Assembly (NCBI RefSeq): GCF_029962835.1
Contig: NC_080588.1
Coordinates: 49,831,001 to 49,895,000, forward strand
Length of the DNA: 64,000 bases
Source: Magnolia sinica
Taxonomy: Eukaryota; Streptophyta; Magnoliopsida; Magnoliales; Magnoliaceae
Direction: 5' to 3'
Shown here: piece by piece, positions 46,200 to 56,961 of the stretch
Numbering within the stretch: the stretch's first letter is position 1
Layout: each line of letters starts with the position of its first letter
The notes under the pieces: model-generated
Told to the model about the DNA's origin: nothing
The model's input: only the letters and a program-made list of their open reading frames with translations
Databases searched by the model: none
Position numbers and translations under genes: made by a program

Positions 46200-46713
46200 A
46201 TGACCATTTCAGTGAACTGATAAAGCTGACAAGAGCTTTCATGAGATCAAGCATCGTTTGTCTACAACACCAGTCTTTGTGCTCCCTAAATTCGACAAGC
46301 TTTTTGAGGTTGAGTGTGACACTTCATATGTCAGAATTTGAGGAGTCTTATCATAGAAAGGCAGGAAGGTAGCCTTCTACAGCAAGAAGCTTAGCGAAGC
46401 CCAAAAGAAGTGGTCGACGTATGAGCTTGAGTTGTATACAGTTATTCAGGCACTGTGACATTGGCGGCATTATCTGATTCATGGAGGGTTTATTTTGTAC
46501 ATTGACCATCAAGCATTAAAATTTATTAATAGCCAGACTAACGTGAATCGTGTGCATGCTAGATGGGTTGCGTTTTTACAAAAAATTACATTCATTTTGA
46601 AGCACAAGTCAGGAGAACAGAACAAGGTGGTTGATGCACTTAACCATCGTGCATCACTACTTGCTACGATGAGCAACGAGGTGGTCGGCTTCGACTGTCT
46701 CAACAAGCTGTAG
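46200..46713 (+). pseudogene. RNase H, broken (E3)
   Basis: Blocks F-E-V-E-C-D-T-S (first catalytic Asp), Y-S-K-K-L-S-E-A-Q, Y-E-L-E-L-Y-T-V and Y-I-D-H-Q-A-L-K (later Asp) are all in one frame with several stops. The final piece from 46,495 is open to a TAG at 46,711-46,713. Confidence 0.85.
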
Positions 46714-47330
46714 CCGAGGACGAGGACTTTGAGGATTCTTGGATGAAGTGCCAAGAAGGTCACCCCGCTGACCTTCATATACAGGACAGTTTCCTCTTCA
46801 AAGGGAATCGATTGTGCATCCCTAAAAGTTCTCTAAGAGAGCAGATTATTCAAGAGCTACATGGAGGTGGCATCGGTGGACACCTTGGGTGAGACAAGAT
46901 GCGAGCTCTTGTGGAAGAGCAGTATTACTGGCTGTAATTGGTACATGATGTGGGAAAAGTCATACAACATTTCATGTTTATCAAACTTTTAAGGGACAAT
47001 CTCAGAATACGGGCCTCTACACCCCATTACCTGTGCTGACGGTCCTTGGAAGGATTTATTTATGGACTTCATGCTTGGTCTCCTACAAACAAAATGCGGC
47101 ATGGATTTGGTATTCATGGTGGTAGATCGTTTATCCAAGATGGCGCACTTTATCCTATGCAAAAAGACCCTCGATACAACACACGTGGCGAATCTATTAG
47201 TCAATGAGGTCGTACGGCTACACGGGATACCTAAGACTATTACTTCTGATTGTGACATGAAATTCATTAGCCACTTTTGGCAGACTTTATGGACTTGATT
47301 CGATACACAATTTCAATTCAGCAGCACCTA
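46714..47330 (+). pseudogene. Integrase, broken and truncated (E3)
   Basis: The zinc-finger half has L-H-G-G-G-I-G-G-H-L-G. The core shows F-M-D-F-M-L (first Asp), V-V-D-R-L-S-K-M-A-H-F and T-S-D-C-D-M-K-F (second Asp). The catalytic Glu and the C-terminus are absent because the frame ends at block Z (47,331). A frameshift lies near 47,000. Confidence 0.87.
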
Positions 47331-49180
47331 TGTAATGCCTCGTACTTTCTAGTACTCAAGTGTTACCGTGTAATTTAATTTAATTGAATGTTATCCTAAA
47401 CTATGCTAAGAACCCTAAGAATCATCAACGGTCATCTCTAAAATTGATCCGACATTTAGGTTATCAAGGATTATTAGTAGACACTCTAATCTAAGGGCTA
47501 TGGCCTAAACTAAGCTATTGATCTACCTCACTGTTAGACGAGTAGGCGATCATGAATTGTTGGACTCAATGGATGGGTTAGATTCCTGGAGAGATCACTG
47601 CGAGCCCCTAAGACCATTCTAGTTCAGGTTTGAGAACAATCTAACCATCAGGTATGCAGGGATTAACAGGAATTAAATAAATTAAACCATTCATCATCGA
47701 TTGCAGGATTTAAATATAAAACCCCACTGATCGTTAATTCTATGGCATCTTGTCCAATAATCAAACATTAGATCACATGAACCTAACTACTATATGGTAA
47801 TAGTGACAATCAGTTGCACCTAGACTAGTTGGAGCCCTTTTAGGCCATTAATCATGGACATTGAGTCAATCTGATCGTTAAGCTTCCTCTAAAATGGACT
47901 AGGACCCTTAGACCGTTAGAAGGAATCACCATCCTTAAATCAAGTGATCCATCCGTTGATTCCAAAGATGGACAATCGCACTGTAGTGGGATCAACGCAA
48001 AACGTCAAAAGACCGATCGTGACAAACTAATGGTCTATTAGAACAATTAAAATGTACATCGTCAGTTTTGGGACCCAACTCAGCAAATCCACCGTTCATC
48101 AGATTCCCAACTCAATGTGGGATAATTTATCACATGAATTAACCGCTACATTTCAAAAGAAGCCATTAGGTTGGAAAAGGATCCGACCGTTAATTATTGG
48201 TAGCCATCAGTAAATCTCATAAAATTAAGATGTATGGCCCACCTAAGTTTCCAATCAACTCATATATCTCACCTAAACCTTCTTTAGGATTCTTAGGACC
48301 TTTTTAACCATTGACGTTCAAACTCGGGATGACCCGATTGTCGGATCGACGTGAATCCATAATCGGGACCCAAATCAAGTTGTGGGCCCCACTTAGGCAT
48401 TTCATCAGCCTGATCTCCAATCACGGACCCTTCTTGGGACCTCCAAGTGGAATAGACGGAGTGGATTTGTCGAAAGACATCACAGTGGGCCCCATGCACA
48501 TGGTGCATGTGCATAGGGTGCACGCACTCGCTGTGCACGGGTTTAGGGAGCCTAGTCAAAACAGGGCTGACCCAATATTTCAATAAAAAGAGAGAATTTC
48601 TCTCTCTTCAGTTTTCACTAGTGGACAGACAAACGTCCATGGTTTTCGACGGTGGCCCACAAACTAGGGCCTACTTCCATGATTTGAACCATCCATCTGG
48701 TGCGAACAATCATTCTGACAAAATCCCACCTAATCCTACACCTTGGATCACGCATGCATGCACACAATTCTTGCTGCAATCGGGTCCTACAAACACCACA
48801 TTTCCAAAAATGAAAATCATTTTCAACTTGCCAGCTTGTCAATCCGCGTGCGTCCCTCCTCAGCGCTCCCAACTAAGGTTCCAGACACATAAGGACAGCT
48901 AGAGGTTCTTTTTGTTAGAGCACGCTAGTTGCCCTAGATGGAATCCTGACCGTCTAATCTAAATCCAACGGTGCTGAGGGAGCTTAGGACGAGATATAAG
49001 ACAAGAGGAATTGGACAGCAATGCCTCTCCTCCCGTTATTGTGCCATCATAGAAATTTGACCCGTTTCCTTCTTCCATCGAAACCACCGCCTAAACCTCC
49101 TCCAAGCTTTTAAAGAGCCGGTTTGTAAGCTCCATGGGGTTCATCTGGACTGCCCAAAAGAGGCGGTTCGAAGAAACGCA
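47331..49180 (-). mobile_element. LTR-like block Z (probable solo LTR, right end uncertain)
   Basis: The left edge TGTAATGCCTCGTACTTTCT has the TGTAAyrCC form seen at the 3' ends (in reverse) of E1, Y and family X LTRs. It starts exactly where the E3 integrase stops making sense. The right edge near 49,180 (AAACGCA) is tentative: ACCTA precedes the block and ACCTT follows a position near 49,179, only a 4/5 match. It contains a CACAGTGGGCCCCATGCACA module also found in the E5 LTRs. No coding region; the frames at 48,311-48,902 are judged spurious. Confidence 0.5.
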
Positions 49181-49196
49181 CCTTTGATGTGAACCC

Positions 49197-51567
49197 TGTT
49201 AGTGTTATGTTGTAATTCAAGCACCCGATATTGTAAAATTTGGTTGTGCCAAACCACTTGGAGTCAGTATCTTGTTATGATCAGATGGTAAGTTCACCTT
49301 CAAGTCATCATCAACTCTTCTACATTTTCAAGTTGAAGAAATTTGCCACAAATCGAACACAAGCACAAGTACAAGAACAAAAAGTTTATCTCAAGCTCAA
49401 AGCTCAAGTTCAAGTTCATTACCTCTAGCTCAAGTTTTAAGTACTCAAGTTCATATTACAAGATCACTACCTCAAGCTTAAAGTCTCATAGACACAAGTT
49501 CTAGCTCGAACTCAAGTTCAAGACTACAAGGTCAAGCTTCACGTGCTTCAAGATAAACAAGTTACTGAAGTGATCGATGTTTCGATGTTTCAAACTCACA
49601 TTCAAGGTAGGAATGACCCTAGATTGACCATAAGTTAGGTCATATTGATTGCATATTGAATTTGGGTCTTTGTATAAGTTTATAGGCTTTTCTTCGACCA
49701 GTCCAGGCACTGGTTTGACCAGTCCAGGGTTTTTCTCAACCAGTCCAAGATTTTGCTCTCAAAATCGGATAAGGTTGGTTGGTCTTTAACCAGTCGAGTA
49801 CCCTGCTCGACTGGTCGTGGAGGCCACTCGACTCGAACTCCAGCAACATGATTTTCATGCACTTGACCAGTCGAGCTCTTTACTCGACCAGTTGAGGATC
49901 TGTTTTATCCGATCACGCCAGAAAATTTGAAAGTTGGTTCAGCTAAGGCCAGTTGAGCCGAACCTTAGACCAGTCGAGAGAACCAAATTGCAGCCTATAA
50001 ATTGAGGACATTTTTCAGAATTTATTCATTCATTCAAGTCTATTCAAGCCATCATACTGAGAGATTAGTCCCCACTATTGTGAAGCTATTGTGAGGTATT
50101 TATAATTCATTTGAATAGCTTTTTGGTTTATCAATTTCTTGGTCTCTTGATTCCATTCTATTTAATATAAATGGCATTCTAATTTAACCTTTTTTGAGAT
50201 CCAAGAACTTGAATCCAAGCAGCCGAAGGTTGGATTTAATTTAAAATTCATCTAGACCTATAACCTTTCTTATGTGAGATTTAGGGGTGCACATTTAACC
50301 GGTAGAACCGTGGAACCGGACCGGAACCGACCAAACGGTCCGGTTTGGTCCGGTTCTAGAGTGCACCGGTTCCAGTTCCGGTTCCAAAAATCAAAGAACC
50401 GGTGACAACGGTTCGGTTCTCGGTTTGGGAGTATGTAGAACCGAACCGAACCGTGAACCGATCCGTAGAACCAAACCGTGGATCCGATCCGTAGAACCGA
50501 ACCGTGGAACCGAACCATGGAACCAAACCGATGTATTTTAGCACACCTTATAATTATTTTCTTTAGAATAATTATTTTCATAAATGTATTTTTGCACACC
50601 TTATACAATATCTAAACCATTCATCAAATGGACCACAACATGAATAGACATGGGCTTGCAATTGGGCTGGATTATAAAAAGCCCAGAACCGTGGAACCGA
50701 TCCGGAACCGAATCGGCTTTAACGGTTTGGTTCTGGTTCGGTTCTAGGGTGCCAACGGTCCGGTTCCGGTTCCGAATTTCCTAGAACTGTTAGGAACGGT
50801 TCGGTTCCGGTTTCACCCCAGAACCGAACCAAACCGAACCGTGTGCACCCCTAGTGAAATTGAACATTGAACATTTTCATATACAAAGAGGCAGTTCTAC
50901 CGGGTACATCGAAGTCGTTCTTCAGATAAGTATTTTTCAATTACTGAATTGTAGTTTGTAAGATTACCAGAAAATCTTTCATTTTGGTTTTGACTAAGAT
51001 AGCGAAAAAATCTCAGTGTGTGGAGTTTTATATTATGGTAGCCCATTGAAAACACAATTGTAAAGGTTTTAAAGTAAACCTTGAAAAACCTTCTTTCTTA
51101 GTGAAAGCCAATATCCCATGGGTCGTGGATATTGGGAGTGGAGTAGAGTGGCTGTTTGAGAATAGTTGGTGTACACCCGAACCACTATAATTCTTGGAGT
51201 TTGGATGATGATGATGGTGATGTATGTGATGTGCTGAAAGTTGTATTTCCTTTCATGTCCTTGTGGTGAATGTTGTAATAGCTTGATTTATTTATTTTAC
51301 CTCTATTTCAATTTGAGTTTTTGATACTCACACCATTCTAAACATCAGGTTGTCCTACCATAAGCCATTGGTTTTTTGGTGTAAGGTTGTCCTTAGAACA
51401 ACATTGGTATCAACCTCTCAATACTTGTGTTTGAGGTTGCTATTTAATTTCTGCTATCAGTTTTATATTTCTACTATTTGCATTTATATTCCGCATTTAT
51501 TTTTTATCTGGCATAGTCCTATTCAACCCCCCCCCCCCCCTCTAGGACTTGGGGATCGGCCTTTTCA
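49197..51567 (+). repeat. 5' LTR of E4 (start approximate)
   Basis: The end is fixed by TTTTCA directly before the primer site. The start is placed at TGTTAGTG (49,197) by analogy only. It contains many CAAGCTCAAG/CAAGTTCAAG words (49,330-49,540), CGACCAGTCGAG / GACTGGTCGAG repeats (49,690-49,980), a TATA box at 49,996-50,003 (TATAAATT), a hAT MITE, and a run of C at 51,529-51,540. Confidence 0.7.
50282..50853. mobile_element. hAT-type MITE (572 bp)
   Basis: Perfect 12-bp terminal inverted repeats TAGGGGTGCACA / TGTGCACCCCTA. An 8-bp target duplication, GTGAGATT (50,274-50,281) and GTGAAATT (50,854-50,861), matches at 7 of 8 bases. The interior is packed with GGTTCCGG / GAACCG words in both orientations (50,300-50,530 and 50,690-50,850). 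No coding region. Length of target duplication and TA(G/A)GG-type ends indicate the hAT superfamily. Confidence 0.93.
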
Positions 51568-51569
51568 AG

Positions 51570-51582
51570 TGGTATCAGAGCC
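51570..51582 (+). other. Primer-binding site, initiator-Met tRNA (E4)
   Basis: TGGTATCAGAGCC, a perfect match to the initiator-Met complement, two bases after the LTR end. Confidence 0.95.
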
Positions 51583-51638
51583 TAATAGCTCATTCCATTG
51601 GATTAATTTTCTAAGTTAAGCAATCTTGAGCTCCTATT

Positions 51639-51932
51639 ATGTCTAATTTTGATAACATCTCTATTACTAGACCACCACCATTTGATGGCTCCAATTATGC
51701 TTATTGGAAAGCCAGAATGAGGATCTTTTTAAGGTCCATCGATGAGAGCGTGTGGCAAGCCACCTTGACTAGATGGAACCCACCTACGTCTGAAGTTCTA
51801 AACACTGATGGAACTAAGTCTGTTAAAGTTACACCTTATTATTCATGGACCACTCAGTCATCCCCCATTATCTGTACTTTGTCTAACAAGCTAGTGAAGA
51901 TGATAACAACCTATATAGAAAAGAAAAGATGA
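51639..51932 (+). pseudogene. Copia gag, N-terminal part (E4)
   Basis: The ATG at 51,639 opens M-S-N-F-D-N-I-S-I-T-R, then P-P-P-F-D-G-S-N-Y-A-Y-W-K-A-R-M, the hallmark N-terminal block of Ty1/copia gag in plants. Reading is convincing for about 75 codons. After about 51,870 it drifts into sequence brought by the insertion complex and ends at 51,932. Confidence 0.88.
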
Positions 51933-52026
51933 TAGCAACCTGTATAGAAGTATAGGTTTGTGTTGGATCTGAATTCTTATACTGATCTGGCTTTGAATAG
52001 TTTGAGAATAAGAAGTTGTGGGCTCA

Positions 52027-52030
<4 letters not shown>

Positions 52031-52058
<28 letters not shown>
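52031..52058 (+). repeat. (GA)n microsatellite
   Basis: Fourteen GA units. Confidence 0.95.
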
Positions 52059-52061
<3 letters not shown>

Positions 52062-52619
52062 TTCTGACTGGGAAAGAAGGAGAAGCATAGAAGATTTCGA
52101 TTTGGAAATAAACAGGTGTAAAAGTTCCAATTAAGGATTTAATAGATAAAAATTGAAAGTAAAAGGGAATAGTACAAATATTATTTAAAAAAGAAAGGGA
52201 ACTTGTTCACCTGCACCAAGGATTGTTCGTGATTTTAGCAAATTTTACATGGGATTAACATAATCTGAGCTTTCGCAAATTAGTGGATCGGCTGAGTCAA
52301 AGCAAAACTCAACTGAGTTTCTATAGGACTTGCATAGCATGACTGGGTCCCCTTTTTGGCTATCTGAATCACCTTGTAGAATCAAAACTTTGAAAAAAAA
52401 ATACAATATCATGACAGATCTACTCAAAGTGGGTTTAGATGGAATGATGACTCAAGGTGTATCATCATAGAGCTGGTTGTTTGGGATAAGTACATTGAGG
52501 TAGGACAAGATGTCTTTAAAAATATTTAAAAATTTCTTGGTGAACAAACAGTTCTTACCCCAAGATATCACTAGGACCACCTAGAAGAGCGATGTGAATA
52601 AATAGAAAAACAAGAGAGA

Positions 52620-52735
52620 GAATAGGGAGCGTAAAGAATTTTAGGACCACCCAGGAGCGGTTTCATTACGAACGGTCCTAATCTGTTTCTAAGCCAGATA
52701 CGTAGCCGTTCCTGAACCAAGGTTTTGGTGCAGTG
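52620..52735 (-). mobile_element. CACTA-like terminus 1
   Basis: The right edge GGTTTTGGTGCAGTG gives CACTGCACCAAAACC on the minus strand, a variant CACTA end. Subterminal words GAACGGTCCTAATC and GCCGTTCCTGAACC lie within 100 bp. Confidence 0.5.
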
Positions 52736-53890
52736 TGCCTAGTCATGGTAGCAGGCTTACATGATTCCTTAACTATATTCACCAAATCTGGAAATCTAGA
52801 TGTTTCTTTGCCATTTCGTGAAAAGACTTACACAAACCCATCCATTAATTTATGAATCTGAGTTTGTTGGCCATCACACTTGCAGTAAGGATAAAAGGAA
52901 ATCAATCTGGCGGTTTGTGCTTTGAAAAAAGATGGAACACAAATAACCAGAAAATTATAGATGTATGTATGCAAGTATTTATGTATACATGCATGTATGC
53001 ATTAGCATCAATGCAGACACATGATCTTGCCAAAACAAGCCTGCATCCATCATCCGGGACTATTGCTTCTGTTGCCCAATTGGATCCATCTAACTTGCCC
53101 GGGCAACCCCACTACATATGAAGTGAAGAATCTCCATCACAGCACAGAGTTCATTAGGATTGAGACGTTGATATCCACATGATCTCTGGATGCTTAACAG
53201 AAGATCCTTTGCACAGGAGAGAGAGCACATCTTGAAGCCCAATGTCCTTGAGAATATTCACAAATGGGAGATACCGAGTAGGAAGTTAGAATGCAAATGG
53301 GGAAAGGTCGACTGTCAGATGTACAAAAAGGGAACTTGCCTTAACCAAACATGTGCCATTTGCAACTGGTATGAATGCCACCTTCTGCAACTCTGATATA
53401 TCTGCCAAAAATAGAACACATCAGAGGCTTGAATAGTGGGTGAAATTACCAACTCCTAAGACAAACAGGAGGGTACCCATTTAACAACTGGGTGGGCCAT
53501 TTAACAGGATCTACTGCTGACCTAAAGTATATTAGCTAATCACCCAAATTTATTACCCTGAAAGATGGGTTAGAAAACTTCAACCAAGCTTTTTAGAGCT
53601 GTACATTTGTTTTTCAAACTGTCTCCCACCTGACCGGTGGGTCAACCAGATTCTTGGGTTAGGGCATTAACATAATAGTACCATTCCAATGAATGGCTTG
53701 GATCTCAGATCTATTGCACCATGGTGGCACATGAGTGGCATGTACATGAGTTTTATTCCACGTGTGTGGCTTAACAAAGCTCCATGTAGTGATCTATAGT
53801 TATATACCATGGATGAAAGTAATATTTAAAAAGAAAATCTTTTAAAAAAAAAAAAAAAAGATAAAAATCAAGGCAACTTGGAATGGTGAT

Positions 53891-54306
53891 TCATGGTGTA
53901 GGAATCTGACTAGTTAAATGGTTTGAGTGAAGCTGTAATACTTCAAGATTGGAACAGTTACCAAGCTCTGTTGAAAACCCGCCTAATATGTTGTTGCCTG
54001 ATAGGGAGAGAATCGTCAAAGATTGGAGAAACCCATATGTCATTGGAATGCTGCCAGAGAAGGCATTGGATGTCAGATTCAGGACTTGTAAGCTCAACAA
54101 ACTGCTGAACCTTCTGGGACATTGCCGGAAAACGAGTTATCAATTAGCTCGAGAACCTTCAGATTTGGCAACCCAGATAGCTCCATTGGTGGCTCGCCAG
54201 ACAGATTCTGGCCGCTCGAATCCAGCACCCTTAGATTCAACAGATTACCAATGCTGGTTGGAATCCTGCCAGAGAAACCACTCCTGCTCACAAGCCCCAA
54301 ATCCCT
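53891..54306 (-). pseudogene. Leucine-rich-repeat receptor kinase fragment
   Basis: On the minus strand, about 138 codons encode roughly five plant-type leucine-rich repeats of the L-x-x-L-x-x-L-x-L-x-x-N-x-x-x-G-x-I-P form. Examples are G-R-I-P-T-S-I-G-N-L, L-S-G-L-P-N-L-K-V-L and L-G-N-C-S-N-L-E-V-L. Repeat order and wording resemble the ectodomain of LRR receptor-like kinases of the Arabidopsis At4g36180/At1g75640 type (from memory). A frameshift after V-P-E-G (near 54,100) and a TGA at 53,891 break it. There is no signal peptide, membrane segment or kinase. It sits inside the E4 gag insertion complex, so it is most likely a gene piece captured by a DNA transposon. Confidence 0.82.
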
Positions 54307-54390
54307 AACCCCTTTTCTTATCGCAAGCCCCAAATCCCTAACCCTTTTTCTCGTCGCAAGCCCCAAATCCCTAACCCCTTTCTTGTCACA
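54291..54390 (+). repeat. 33-bp tandem repeat, 3 units
   Basis: CAAGCCCCAAATCCCTAACC starts at 54,291, 54,324 and 54,357. It abuts the 5' end of the LRR fragment and gives an 11-residue repeat in that frame, which is probably not protein. Confidence 0.92.
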
Positions 54391-54576
54391 AAACCACCTC
54401 TCACTGCTGTCGTCTCCACTAGCCCTCTGTAATCATCGCCATTGCTATATGTATTTCACTCCCTTCAAACCCACCTCCAGGCGTGAGGGAGAGAGGGAAA
54501 TCAAGCATGAGGGAGAGAGAGGGAGGGATAGAGATTGAGAGGGAGGGAGTGAGGGAATGGGAGAGAGATCAGGAGT

Positions 54577-54580
<4 letters not shown>

Positions 54581-54613
<33 letters not shown>
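54581..54613 (+). repeat. (GA)n microsatellite
   Basis: Sixteen GA units within a broader GAGGGA-rich stretch (54,480-54,640). Confidence 0.95.
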
Positions 54614-54616
<3 letters not shown>

Positions 54617-54649
54617 GAGGGAACGGGAGAGAGAGTTTGGCTTGGCTGG

Positions 54650-54764
54650 GAATTTTATTATATTTTTTTCTGTCGTACGGTTCCAAATCTAGAATGGCTT
54701 AAAATGTTAAGCTGTTCCATAACCAAAATCCGGTTTAGTTCAAGAATTGATATTTTGGTGTAGT
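54650..54764 (-). mobile_element. CACTA-like terminus 2
   Basis: The right edge ATTTTGGTGTAGTG gives CACTACACCAAAATATC on the minus strand. It is closely related to terminus 1 and bounds the segment carrying the LRR fragment. Confidence 0.55.
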
Positions 54765-55420
54765 GTCATTTCATCACGTGTCTTTAAACCAATACCCAGT
54801 CCACAATGAGACCACTATCTAGACGCGCGAAATTGAAGTGCGTGATGCCTCATAAACAATGAGGGAGCTGTCACAATTTAGCGAGCCTTATCACAATTGC
54901 ATGATTTTGTCCATCTTAAACAGTCAAGAATCATCTACAATAGTTATTTTAGGCGGTGTGAAGAACACCCAAGTCTGTGAGGTCACCATGCTATAAATGT
55001 AAAATATTCCAACGTCTATCAAGTGTTGTCCTCAATGTTACGCCTGAAGAACAAAAAATGGGATAGATCCATGACGAAGATTGGCACATGACATTGCACA
55101 ATGGGGATGGGATGCGATCTTAGGTCTGTGTGTGGGTCCACCATGGTGTGTATCTTTCTTCAAACCTGTTAATCAGGTGTAACTCACCAAGATGAAGAGA
55201 AGATGAACAATCAGCCTGATAAAAACTTAGGTGGGTGCAAAATGTGAACTTAACGATTCTGGGAGCAATTTGACGTCATTCCCATTGGTTTAGCCAATTT
55301 GAGTTTTTAAACGGGTTTATCCTTTTTATGTTGTAGGTCCACCATATTGTATATGTAAACTCCACTCCATCATTAGATGAGAAACCTTATCCGAATCATA
55401 CATACAAAAGATCAGCCAGA

Positions 55421-55449
55421 TAAATAAATAAAATAAATAAATAAATAAA
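55421..55449 (+). repeat. (AAAT)n microsatellite
   Basis: About seven AAAT units with one slip. Confidence 0.9.
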
Positions 55450-55780
55450 ACTTTTATTGCCCACATCAATGGGAATGATTAGGCACCAAACTATGTATCA
55501 AAAATCAAGCTTAGTCCCTCAGAAATAATAGAATTTTCCTAGCATAAATTATAAGGCAAGGCATCCAGTAGACTAAACGTACGTTACCTACCAGTTTCCC
55601 ACGGCATGGACTGTAGGCAATAGCCTTGTATTTAGAATCTCAAAATTAGCATAAAAGCATGTATCTGCTAAATGGCCAGCTGATACATATTCACTGTTTT
55701 TGGTTCATCATTTGCATGCTTATTCATTTAAATTTAGTTTGACATTAATGTGGGTATCATATCTAATCTTTTTAATGAGA

Positions 55781-55876
55781 AATGCCAATGGCTTTTAACC
55801 ATCGGCGTTGGTCAGATGAGCCATCGAGAAAGGGGCATTGATCGTTGGTCACCGACGGTTTAAAGCCGTTGGCATT
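55781..55876. repeat. 96-bp foldback hairpin
   Basis: Left arm AATGCCAATGGCTTTTAACC (then ATCGGCG) pairs with the right arm ending CGGTTTAAAGCCGTTGGCATT. About 22 of 26 outer bases pair, around a loop of about 40 bp. Confidence 0.8.
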
Positions 55877-55914
55877 ACCGACAGCTTAAATAACTAAAAG
55901 GCTTGGTCATGTAA

Positions 55915-56295
55915 GGGTTGAGAACAAATTGGTCAATAGTCTTGAAGAACTAACAATTGATAATTCTAACTTGCTCAATACAATATAAATCTTGAGGGTA
56001 AACTAGAAAGTCCTTAAGAAAAATGCGGACTTGGAAAAAGAACTAAAAAATGTTAAATCTATTAATCATGGACTTTAGAAATTGACCAATTAAAGTCTCA
56101 TCATGCAGATGTAAAATGCAAGTTTGCTCAGGGTGAAGAGAAATTAGAAAGATTATTAGGTATGTGCAAAAGTTATGGGGATAAGAGGTTTAGGATATGA
56201 TAGTCACACCTCAGGATCAACCTTTGTCCTCATTTGATAAAAAAGGACTCTATTGCCTCAAGGAGTAGATCTAGAGCCTCCCGTATACCATTCAT
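55915..56295 (+). pseudogene. Copia gag, C-terminal coiled-coil remnant (E4)
   Basis: Lys/Glu/Leu/Asn-rich reading (E-N-K-L-V-N-S-L-E-E-L, A-D-L-E-K-E-L-K-N-V-K) broken by several stops. Sirevirus gag has a coiled-coil of this type ahead of protease. I place the end of the insertion complex just before it. Confidence 0.55.
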
Positions 56296-56961
56296 GTGGG
56301 GGACATGGGACATGTGAAATTTAAATACATAGCATTTAAAGGCTTGAAGTCCAACCCAATCTCAAACTGTATAGGTAAATATGTTGCAACTGGGAGAATG
56401 ACACAACTAGTGAAGAGTCCCCTAAAGAGATCACCAGAGAAGATTAAGGAAACCTTAAGGAAGGTTTTCACTCCTCCAAGGATGGACAACAAAATGAGAA
56501 AATTGGTCGACCAGATTGCTCTGCGTCATGAAAAGACTAAGAAGACGATGGCTAGCATAAATGTCGACTATGACCATAAAGGAAAGAACCAAATAGGTAA
56601 ATCTTATCCAAAGAATAGATCCCCTAAAAGGAACTCACCAAAGAATCCAAGTTCAAAGAAAATCACAACAAAGTGGGTTGTTAAAGATAAGACAAACTGT
56701 CTGGTGATTCTTACAACACTCAAAGCTAGTGAGGTTACTAGACGGTACTTTGATAGTGATTGTTCTAGGCATATGATCAGCTTTAGGACCCATTTCTGCC
56801 ACTTTGTCGATTTTGATGGAGGGTCAGTCACATTCAGTGATGGGAGCACAGGTAGGATTATTGGGAGTAATACCATTTCTGGACTAGGCTTCCCCAAAAT
56901 CGAGAATGTTCTGTGTGGAGGGTTTGAAGCACAACCTCCTAGGTATTTTCCAAATCTGTGA
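56296..56961 (+). pseudogene. Copia protease region with altered active site (E4)
   Basis: An open 221-codon frame. Residues ~55-125 are Lys/Pro/Ser-rich linker. The protease block reads Y-F-D-S-D-C-S-R-H-M, where family members have D-S-G: the Gly is Asp (56,758-56,760). The later G-S-V-T-F-S-D-G-S-T-G-R-I-I-G block is intact. A frameshift near 56,930 moves the frame to 56,906-57,223 (V-E-G-L-K-H-N-L-L-G-I). Confidence 0.85.

Larger units (their letters stand above)
42725..47330 (+). mobile_element. Ty3 (chromovirus-like) LTR retrotransposon, 3'-truncated (element E3)
   Basis: Plus-strand order: LTR, weak initiator-Met primer site, gag with a CCHC knuckle, protease, RT, RNase H, integrase, cut off inside the integrase core where LTR-like block Z begins (47,331). 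Short LTR, C-H-I-L-L-G-Q-P-W protease block and Y-F-D-D in RT favour a Reina/CRM/Galadriel-like chromovirus. The chromodomain end is missing, so I leave the clade open. Each gene has stops. Confidence 0.82.
51933..55914. other. Insertion complex inside E4 gag
   Basis: About 4 kb separates the gag N-terminal block from its coiled-coil remnant. It holds at least two CACTA-like right ends (52,735 and 54,764), an LRR-kinase gene fragment (minus), three microsatellites and a hairpin. Left-end partners were not found, so the number of insertions is unclear. 52,740-53,890 and 54,765-55,420 contain nothing I recognise. Confidence 0.6.

Noticed and set aside
48311..48902. Overlapping ORFs on both strands in block Z
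   Set aside because: No domain similarity; the sequence aligns with LTR promoter-type modules in E5.
54291..54390. Telomere-like CCCTAACC words
   Set aside because: The true period is 33 bp (CAAGCCCCAAATCCCTAACC...), not the 7-bp plant telomere unit.
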